Shown: piece by piece, positions 58,476-64,000 of the stretch | Numbering within the stretch: position 1 is the first letter of the stretch | How the letters are laid out: each line of letters opens with the position of its first letter | Origin: Microbulbifer halophilus | GTDB taxonomy: Bacteria > Pseudomonadota > Gammaproteobacteria > Pseudomonadales > Cellvibrionaceae | Assembly: GCF_026183675.1 (NCBI RefSeq) | Contig: NZ_JAPIVK010000004.1 | Coordinates: forward strand, 116,728 to 180,727 | Reading direction: 5' to 3' | DNA: 64,000 nucleotides | Position numbers and translations under genes: made by a program | Notes under the pieces: generated by a model | Database searches by the model: none | The model's input: only the letters and a program-made list of their open reading frames with translations | What the model was told of the DNA's origin: nothing

Positions 58476-59524
58476 TATGCCTGTACGGCAGTCTTTTTAT
58501 CGCTTTTCATTGTGTCTGCAGGGCTGAGGCTGCCGGCATCGGCACCGTGTAGCGCCGCGTGCAGTTCGGCGCAGGTGGACAGTGCGATGCTCTCCGGCAC
58601 TTCGCCGCCCAGGTTGAGGCCGACTGGCGCGCGCAGCGGTGTCGCCAGGGAGGCGTTGAGCTGCTCCAGTGTCAGCCCGGCCTGCTCCAGCACGCGGTCG
58701 CGCCGGCTTACCGGGCCCAGCAGGCCCAGGTACTCCAGGGGTTGCAAATAGAGTGCCCGCAGGGCGGCGGCATCCAGTTCCAGATTGTGATTCATTACCA
58801 CCGCCGCATCGACCTGTCGCAGGTCCAGTTGAGTGGATAAGTCGTCGGGATGACAGCGGTAGCCGGTGCAATCGGGAAAATAGGCCGCGCGGCCGTTGGC
58901 CGGGCGGGGATCGCAGAGGCTGACCTGCCAGCCCTGGGTGCGGAACAGTTGTGCCATCGGTTGGGCGTCGGCGCCGGCGCCCATCAGCAGGATATGGGGG
59001 ACGGGGGCGATGGGGGTCTGCAGCCACTGGCCGTCGGTGCGCTCGATCAGTTGCGCCCGCGCGGGTCTGTCGGGCGCTTCTGCGGTGGAAATCTCGGCCG
59101 CGCTTTCGCCGGCGGCGGGAATTTTCTGCAGGTAGTGGCAGTGCCTGCGATCCCGCAGTTGCGCGCGCAGTTGTTCTAGTTGCAGGAAGTCGTTATCGGC
59201 GTTCAGTGGCTGCAGCAGGATATGCACGGTGCCGCCGCAGCCGATCCCCAGTTGAAAGGCGAAGTCGTCTTCGTCGCTGCCGTCGTAGCAGAGGGTTTTC
59301 GGCTCCCCGCTGTTCATGACCCGCTGCGCATGGCGCTGGATGTCGGCTTCCAGGCAGCCGCCGCTCAAGAGGCCGTAGTGGCGGCCCATATCGTCGAACA
59401 GCATGATGGCGCCGGCTTTGCGGTAGCAGGGGCCGATGGTTTTATAGATGGTGCCCAGCACCCAGTTGCGGGCGTTTTTCTGTTCGTGCCAGAGGTCGAG
59501 CAGGGTGTGGAGCTGGTTCGCCAT
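58475..59524 (-). CDS. XdhC/CoxI-family maturation protein
   Basis: A 349-residue protein. The N-terminal XdhC_CoxI domain (NWVLGTIYKTIGPCYRKAGA; GLLSGGCLEADIQRHAQRV) precedes a Rossmann domain (LLMGAGADAQPMAQLFRTQGW). XdhC inserts sulfurated Mo cofactor into xanthine-dehydrogenase-type enzymes. ATG 59524 is preferred; the longer frame runs into hairpin repeat copy C. It is the first gene of the four-gene operon. Confidence 0.93.
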   Translation of the reverse strand: MANQLHTLLDLWHEQKNARNWVLGTIYKTIGPCYRKAGAIMLFDDMGRHYGLLSGGCLEADIQRHAQRVMNSGEPKTLCYDGSDEDDFAFQLGIGCGGTVHILLQPLNADNDFLQLEQLRAQLRDRRHCHYLQKIPAAGESAAEISTAEAPDRPARAQLIERTDGQWLQTPIAPVPHILLMGAGADAQPMAQLFRTQGWQVSLCDPRPANGRAAYFPDCTGYRCHPDDLSTQLDLRQVDAAVVMNHNLELDAAALRALYLQPLEYLGLLGPVSRRDRVLEQAGLTLEQLNASLATPLRAPVGLNLGGEVPESIALSTCAELHAALHGADAGSLSPADTMKSDKKTAVQA

Positions 59525-59641
59525 GGTGGCTGGTCGCTTGTTGTTTTGGGGTGTTTGCAGGATGGTAGCGGGTCGGGTGAATAGTTCAATAATGGGTGCG
59601 GGACTCGGGATCCGTAAAAGAATCAAGGAGTCAGAAGCGAA

Positions 59642-59753
59642 GGCCCTGATGCCGGGGGAAGTTTGCGGGACTGTCGGCGAGAGGGACCTCGCCGACAAGC
59701 CTACAGGGATGTATTCACGGCGTGTCCCGCAAACTTCCCCCGGTAGCAGGGCC
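59642..59753. repeat. covarying-stem hairpin repeat, copy C
   Basis: The 30-bp arms GGCCCTGATGCCGGGGG... and ...CCCCCGGTAGCAGGGCC pair almost perfectly. The loop is the reverse complement of that in copy B (41752-41863), yet the inner stem bases (GAAGTTTGCGGGAC against ATTGTTTTGCGAGAC) differ together on both arms. The remaining part of the 442-nt gap (59754-59966) is AT-rich and probably holds the hipBA promoter. Confidence 0.88.
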
Positions 59754-59966
59754 GTCACTGGGTCTTCTTACTAGTGGGATGGCTGCCTTGCTTCAGCTCT
59801 TTAGTTAGTTATCTTTGATGTAGTTTTAAAGTTGAATTTAAGGCTGTTAAGGGTATTATTTCTTTTTAGTAGATGCTTTTAAATCTATTAAGTAATGTTG
59901 ATTTTCGGTTGTAAAAGCAGCTATTATCTGCATTTAGAATCACTAAGAGCTTGAAATAGAGCTATT

Positions 59967-60314
59967 ATGGGATTTTTAGGGAAATCTGACCGCCAGATAC
60001 TACAGACCCTCGGCGAACGCCTGCACCGCCATCGCCTCCACCGGGATATCACCCAGGAGCAGCTGGCGGAGCGGGCCGGCCTGTCCGTATCCACCATCAA
60101 GGGTCTGGAGGCCGGCCGCGGGCGGCTGGACAGCCTGATCGCGGTACTGCGGGAGCTGGGGCAGCTGGACGGGCTGGAGGCCTTCCTGCCGGACCCGGGT
60201 ATCAGCCCGCTGCAGCTGGCCGAGCGGCAGGGGCGCCCGCGGCAGCGGGCCAGCCGTGTGTCGGCGAAGAAAAAGCCGCCGGCAAAGAACGATAAACCCG
60301 AATCCGACTGGTGA
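59967..60314 (+). CDS. HipB-like XRE transcriptional regulator / antitoxin
   Basis: A 115-residue protein with a Cro/C1 helix-turn-helix (ITQEQLAERAGLSVSTIKGL) and a Lys/Pro-rich basic tail. It precedes a HipA-like kinase gene and overlaps it by 4 nt, the usual hipBA layout. It probably represses the operon and neutralises the kinase. Confidence 0.88.
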   Translation: MGFLGKSDRQILQTLGERLHRHRLHRDITQEQLAERAGLSVSTIKGLEAGRGRLDSLIAVLRELGQLDGLEAFLPDPGISPLQLAERQGRPRQRASRVSAKKKPPAKNDKPESDW

Positions 60315-61615
60315 ACGCCATGGCAGAGCCCATTGAAACCGCAACCGTCAACCTCTGGGGCCGGCGCGCCGGTGCCGTCTCCTGGCATCCGGATGGCTAC
60401 GGCGTGTTCGAGTACGATCCCGACTTCGTCCAGCAGGGCTTGGACCTGTCGCCGATTCATATGTCGATCCACAGCGGCAGCCGCCTTTTCTCCTTCCCCG
60501 GCCTGAACCGCGAAACCTACAAGGGGTTGCCGGGCCTGCTGGCGGATTCGCTGCCGGACAAGTTCGGCAATGCCATCATCGATGCCTGGCTGGCGCGGCA
60601 GGGACGCACGCCGGGGGATTTCAGCCCCATCGAGCGGCTCTGCTATACCGGCAACCGCGGTATGGGCGCGCTGGAGTTCGAGCCGGCGGTGGACGGCCGC
60701 TTCCGGGAATCCGCGCCGGTGGAGATCGCCGAGCTGGTGGAGTTGGCGCAGTCCGTCACTCATCGCCAGGAGGGGCTGGCCTCGCGCTTCGGTGGCGGCG
60801 ATGACAGTGCCGGCGCCCTGGGGGATATCCTTCGGGTCGGCACCAGTGCGGGCGGCGCGCGGGCCAAGGCAGTGATCGCAATGAATGGTGACGGAGATGT
60901 GCGCTCCGGCCAGGTGCCGGCACCGGAAGGCTACGATTACTGGCTGCTGAAATTCGACGGCGTGGACGATATCGAGCTGGGCAAGTCCCAGGGCTTCGGG
61001 CGTATCGAGTACGCCTACTACCTGATGGCCCGGGCCGCCGGTATCGAGATGATGGAATCGCGCCTGCTGGAGGAAAACGGACGCGCGCATTTCATGACGC
61101 GGCGTTTCGATCGCATCGGCGGGGAAAAGTTACACATGCTCAGCCTCTGCGCCATCGCCCACCTGGATTTCAATATGGCCGGTGCCCACTCCTACGAACA
61201 GGCATTCGCCGTGATGCGCGAACTGCGGCTCCCCAAGAGCGAGGCCATCCAGCAGTACCGACGCCTGGTTTTTAACGTGGTGGCGCGCAACCAGGATGAC
61301 CACACCAAGAATATCGCCTTCCTGATGGACCGCGACGGCGACTGGCGCCTGTCACCGGCCTTCGATCTCACCTATGCCCACAACCCCGGTGGCCAGTGGA
61401 CCAACCGCCACCAGATGAGCATCAACGGCAAGCGGGATCACTTTGGACTCGAGGATCTGGTGGCGGTGGGCAAATCCATCAGTATCAAGAAGCCGCAGGA
61501 GATCGTCGCGGAAGTGGCCGCATCGGTGGCTCGCTGGCCGGAGTTTGCCGAACGCGCCGGGGTGCGGGAGGACACTGTGCGGGAAGTCGCGGCCAATCAC
61601 CGCCGGCTCACCTGA
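60311..61615 (+). CDS. HipA-like serine/threonine kinase toxin
   Basis: A 434-residue kinase. The P-loop-like GTSAGGARAKAVIA, the catalytic NQDDHTKNIAFL segment and the DFG-like AFDLTYAHN are conserved. HipA of E. coli phosphorylates glutamyl-tRNA synthetase and promotes persistence; the target here is unknown. The frame starts at a GTG at 60311 that overlaps the antitoxin stop; an ATG at 60320 is equally possible. Confidence 0.9.
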   Translation: MNAMAEPIETATVNLWGRRAGAVSWHPDGYGVFEYDPDFVQQGLDLSPIHMSIHSGSRLFSFPGLNRETYKGLPGLLADSLPDKFGNAIIDAWLARQGRTPGDFSPIERLCYTGNRGMGALEFEPAVDGRFRESAPVEIAELVELAQSVTHRQEGLASRFGGGDDSAGALGDILRVGTSAGGARAKAVIAMNGDGDVRSGQVPAPEGYDYWLLKFDGVDDIELGKSQGFGRIEYAYYLMARAAGIEMMESRLLEENGRAHFMTRRFDRIGGEKLHMLSLCAIAHLDFNMAGAHSYEQAFAVMRELRLPKSEAIQQYRRLVFNVVARNQDDHTKNIAFLMDRDGDWRLSPAFDLTYAHNPGGQWTNRHQMSINGKRDHFGLEDLVAVGKSISIKKPQEIVAEVAASVARWPEFAERAGVREDTVREVAANHRRLT

Positions 61616-61754
61616 ATCTCCAGAACGGACTTCGCCGCAACCGTTTTGCCCCTGTGACCTGTATCAGGGGCCGATGGGCGACCTACCGGCCCGCCCGCAG
61701 CGGCCCTAAACTGGATGCAGGTTGTCGCCATGGGTTGGAGAGGCCGGACGCGCC

Positions 61755-62633
61755 ATGGCTATTGTGACGCTGAACAATGGTGTCGAGATTCCGCAACTGG
61801 GTTTCGGCACCGCCGCCATCGACGAGTGGCAGAAAGACAACGGCTATGTCACTGATACCATCCTCAAGGCCATATCCATCGGCTACCGGCATTTCGACAC
61901 CGCCGCCGTCTACGGCAACGAGCGTGCCCTCGGTCGCGCCATCCGGGATTCCGGCCTGCCGCGGCAGGAGCTGTTTATCACCAGCAAGGTCTGGGATACC
62001 GAACAGGGCAGGGGCACGGCCGATGCATTTGCGCGCAGCCTGGAGCGGCTGCAACTGGAATACCTGGATCTCTACCTGATTCACTGGCCGGTTCCCGCCT
62101 ACACACGCGAAACCTGGGAGGTGATGGAGGCGCTGTACGACGAAAAGAAAGTCCGAGCGCTGGGCCTGTCGAACTTCCGCCAGTCCGATATCGAACAGAT
62201 CGCCACCTTTGCCGAAGTCAAACCCACCTACAACCAGATAGAGCTGCATCCCTACCTGACGCAGAAAAAGCTGGTGGATTACTGCTGCTTCCACCGGATC
62301 GCCGTCTCCTGCTGGTCTCCCCTGGGATCGGGAAGCTGGAGCGGTGTGGAGACCAGAGACAAACCGGTGGTGGATCCGTTGATTGTGGAACTGGCGGAAA
62401 AACACGGCGTGACTGCAGGGCAGATCATCCTGAAATGGGATATCCAGCAGGGCCGTATCGTGATCCCGAAGGCCGAAAAGCTGGACCACATCCGCGCGAA
62501 TTTCCTGCTCGAGGATTTCGAACTGAGCGATGCAGAACTGGAAAAAATCGACAGCCTCAACCGCGACCACCGCTTCGGCGGCGACCCGGATACCGCGCAC
62601 GAGGAAAATCGCAAAGTGGAAGTGCCCGAATAA
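61755..62633 (+). CDS. aldo/keto reductase
   Basis: A 292-residue NADPH-dependent reductase of the AKR5/2,5-diketogluconate reductase-like group. The catalytic tetrad is visible: Asp and Tyr in HFDTAAVYGNE, Lys in ITSKVWDTE, His in LYLIHWPVPAY. NADPH contacts lie in VIPKAEKLDHIRAN. ATG 61755 is chosen by homology of MAIVTLNNGVEIPQLGFGTA. Physiological substrate unknown. Confidence 0.92.
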   Translation: MAIVTLNNGVEIPQLGFGTAAIDEWQKDNGYVTDTILKAISIGYRHFDTAAVYGNERALGRAIRDSGLPRQELFITSKVWDTEQGRGTADAFARSLERLQLEYLDLYLIHWPVPAYTRETWEVMEALYDEKKVRALGLSNFRQSDIEQIATFAEVKPTYNQIELHPYLTQKKLVDYCCFHRIAVSCWSPLGSGSWSGVETRDKPVVDPLIVELAEKHGVTAGQIILKWDIQQGRIVIPKAEKLDHIRANFLLEDFELSDAELEKIDSLNRDHRFGGDPDTAHEENRKVEVPE

Positions 62634-62760
62634 AATCCGCTTTCCCTCGGGAAAAGTGGCCTATCCTCACAGCGTGCACTAACCCCAATAGCAGCGGAGG
62701 TTGGAGTGAGCTCCGCGAAGTCCAACATCCGGGACCAGCGGTATACACGGGGCAATCTGT

Positions 62761-62800
62761 TCCCCTCTCCCCCGGCCCCTCTCCCGGTGGGAGAGGGGAG
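62761..62800. repeat. CCCCTCTCCC hairpin repeat, copy 4 (reverse orientation)
   Basis: Lies in the 290-nt gap between the convergent aldo/keto reductase and lepB genes and reads as the reverse complement of the copy at 3561. Nothing else was identified in the gap. Confidence 0.85.
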
Positions 62801-62923
62801 CTATGTCGAAGACATTCGGGGTTGAATTTGCCCACCGGGTTTCGTGAAGACTCATTCCGGTCCCCTCTCCTATAGCTACGTAGGGTATGCCGTGCGCTAG
62901 GCGTAGGTTGGGAGCCGTTGGTA

Positions 62924-63574
62924 TCAAAGTTCCTGCAGGAACCGATTGGCCCTGGGCAGGAAATAATTGTCGTAGTCGAGCGACAGCAACACGGACCGGG
63001 TGCGGCCCAGAATTTCCCGCCGCGGTACCAGGCCGATCACGCGCGAGTCGGCGCTGTTATCCCGGTTGTCTCCCAGAACGAGATAGGAGTCCCGTGGCAC
63101 CCGGACCGGCGGAAAGTTGGCCATTGGCGAACCGCGCTTGTGCAGTCGCACCAGATGCTCCATACCGGGCAGGTCTTCGTGCATATCGCGGAAGTGGGAT
63201 GCCTCGCTGGCGGGTTCATAGGAAGCCGGTTGGCCGTTAATGACAAGCCGGTTGTTGCGCAGCGCCACGGTATCGCCGGGAACCCCGACCACCCGTTTTA
63301 CCAGCCGGTTGCCGCTGGCTTTGGAATCGAATACCACAATCTCACCGCGCTGTGGCTCGCCCACTTTCGCCAGTGAGATATGCGTGAAGGGCACACGGAT
63401 ATCGTAGGCCATTCTGTCGACGAGGATATAGTCGCCTTCCAGAATAGTGGGTTTCATGGAGCCACTGGGGACATGATTCCAGTCCGCGCAGGCGCTGCGG
63501 AAGACAAACATCAGTGCGAGGAAAATCAGGGTGGACCGGTTTTCCCTGAGTATTCGCGCCAGTCCCTGCTTCAT
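62924..63574 (-). CDS. lepB: signal peptidase I
   Basis: A 216-residue inner-membrane serine protease that removes signal peptides. The Ser-Lys dyad is present: Ser39 in VPSGSMKPTI and Lys93 in NRLVKRVVGVPGD; the LVLGDNRDNSADSR box follows. One N-terminal membrane helix is seen, fewer than in E. coli LepB, and the length is short. ATG 63574 has AAGGA 8 nt upstream. A second, housekeeping LepB (usually with lepA) may exist elsewhere in the genome. Confidence 0.93.
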   Translation of the reverse strand: MKQGLARILRENRSTLIFLALMFVFRSACADWNHVPSGSMKPTILEGDYILVDRMAYDIRVPFTHISLAKVGEPQRGEIVVFDSKASGNRLVKRVVGVPGDTVALRNNRLVINGQPASYEPASEASHFRDMHEDLPGMEHLVRLHKRGSPMANFPPVRVPRDSYLVLGDNRDNSADSRVIGLVPRREILGRTRSVLLSLDYDNYFLPRANRFLQEL

Positions 63575-63657
63575 GGTCAATTCCTTTTTGTGCGGTGGGC
63601 GGAGCACCATTGGGCAGCAGGAGTTGGCGGGAGTTCCAGTCTAGTGGTAGTGCAATA

Positions 63658-63685
63658 CCGGCGGAGCCCCGAAGGGCTCCGCCGG
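63658..63685 (-). terminator. GC hairpin with UUCG loop after the last gene
   Basis: CCGGCGGAGCCC and GGGCTCCGCCGG pair perfectly; on the - strand the loop reads TTCG closed by C-G, a very stable tetraloop. It lies 4 nt after the stop of the partial gene. There is no clear T-tract, so it may protect the 3' end rather than terminate alone. Confidence 0.6.
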
Positions 63686-63689
63686 ATAG

Positions 63690-64000
63690 TCAGGGGGTCG
63701 CCAGTTCCCAACTGCCCCGCTGATAATCGAGTACCGCCATGCGACCCTGGTCGAGGAGCTGAAGGGACTGAACGCGATAGGGGCCGTCCAGCCCGGAGGC
63801 GGCCAGCTGGGCCATGTCCATCGGCACCGCCATCTGCCGACGGCCGGCTTCCAGCCATTCGGCGTTGTAGCTCAGCATGATGGGCAGGTAGCCGCCGCTC
63901 CGGTCGCGGCCCTGGACCAGTGCGCGCACTTCGTAGCGGCCCGGCTGCTGTACATCCAGGTCCAGGCGTAGACCCTGTGCTTCACTGTGGACGGAGGCCA
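63690..64000 (-). CDS. unrecognised protein, C-terminal part (5' end outside window)
   Basis: About 102 C-terminal residues are visible. They look like a beta-sandwich (RLDLDVQQPGRYEVRALVQG; YRVQSLQLLDQGRMAVLDYQ) such as an Ig-like end domain of a secreted protein. A DUF4785-type protein is a guess from memory only. The frame is open through the right edge. Confidence 0.5.
   Translation of the reverse strand, partial: ASVHSEAQGLRLDLDVQQPGRYEVRALVQGRDRSGGYLPIMLSYNAEWLEAGRRQMAVPMDMAQLAASGLDGPYRVQSLQLLDQGRMAVLDYQRGSWELATP

Overview
This window looks like the chromosome of a high-GC marine gammaproteobacterium. The gene order secA-argJ-mutT followed by yacG-coaE-pilD-pilC-pilB, the gltA / sdhCDAB-sucAB-lpd-sucCD block and the imuA-imuB-dnaE2 SOS cassette are typical of Gammaproteobacteria. 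The protein style and abundant intergenic hairpin repeats suggest Cellvibrionales, and Microbulbifer is my best guess (inference, no database search). No rRNA, tRNA, prophage or CRISPR array was recognised.

Layout. (1) 1-10.4 kb is housekeeping: the end of an M23 peptidase gene, secA, argJ and mutT on the + strand; yacG, coaE, pilD, pilC and pilB on the - strand. (2) 10.4-15.2 kb is an AT-richer type IV pilin locus: pilA with a sigma-54-like promoter, an LtaS-like sulfatase-fold membrane enzyme whose start follows a G9 tract, a beta-lactamase-fold serine hydrolase, a second pilin gene and an IS30 transposase remnant. (3) 15.4-22.8 kb is the SOS mutasome imuA-imuB-dnaE2 under a LexA box. It is split by a toxin-antitoxin pair, a GIY-YIG nuclease gene and eight tandem ~85-bp palindromic repeats, and dnaE2 itself carries an in-frame insertion made of genome-wide intergenic repeats. 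(4) 22.9-26.2 kb holds dcd, a BaiN/YhiN-type flavoprotein and several small proteins. (5) 26.2-31.7 kb is a redox island: two hemerythrin-like paralogues flank an operon encoding an NAD(P)H/FAD/BFD/heme-b membrane oxidoreductase, an approximately 11-heme membrane-anchored cytochrome and a heme lipoprotein. (6) 31.9-45.7 kb is the TCA block. (7) 45.9-55 kb carries a class V aminotransferase, a TVP38/TMEM64 protein, mltF, purL, a TfoX-like protein and a small membrane protein. (8) 55.2-59.5 kb is a molybdenum hydroxylase operon with its own maturation genes. (9) 60-61.6 kb is a hipBA-type pair, followed by an aldo/keto reductase, lepB and the 3' part of an unrecognised gene.

How the parts work together. 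SecA and signal peptidase I serve export. PilB, PilC, PilD and the pilins form the core of a type IV pilus, and the two enzymes between the pilins are candidate pilus or envelope modifiers. The TCA block converts citrate-level carbon through 2-oxoglutarate dehydrogenase, succinyl-CoA synthetase and succinate dehydrogenase, with lpd supplying E3. XdhC-like and MobA-like proteins probably load the Mo cofactor of the IorAB-type enzyme.

The strongest candidates for something new are the repeat/GIY-YIG/toxin-antitoxin insertion in the mutasome, the repeat-derived peptide inside DnaE2, a family of hairpin repeats whose stems covary, the pilin locus with a possibly phase-variable enzyme, and the hemerythrin-flanked multiheme operon.
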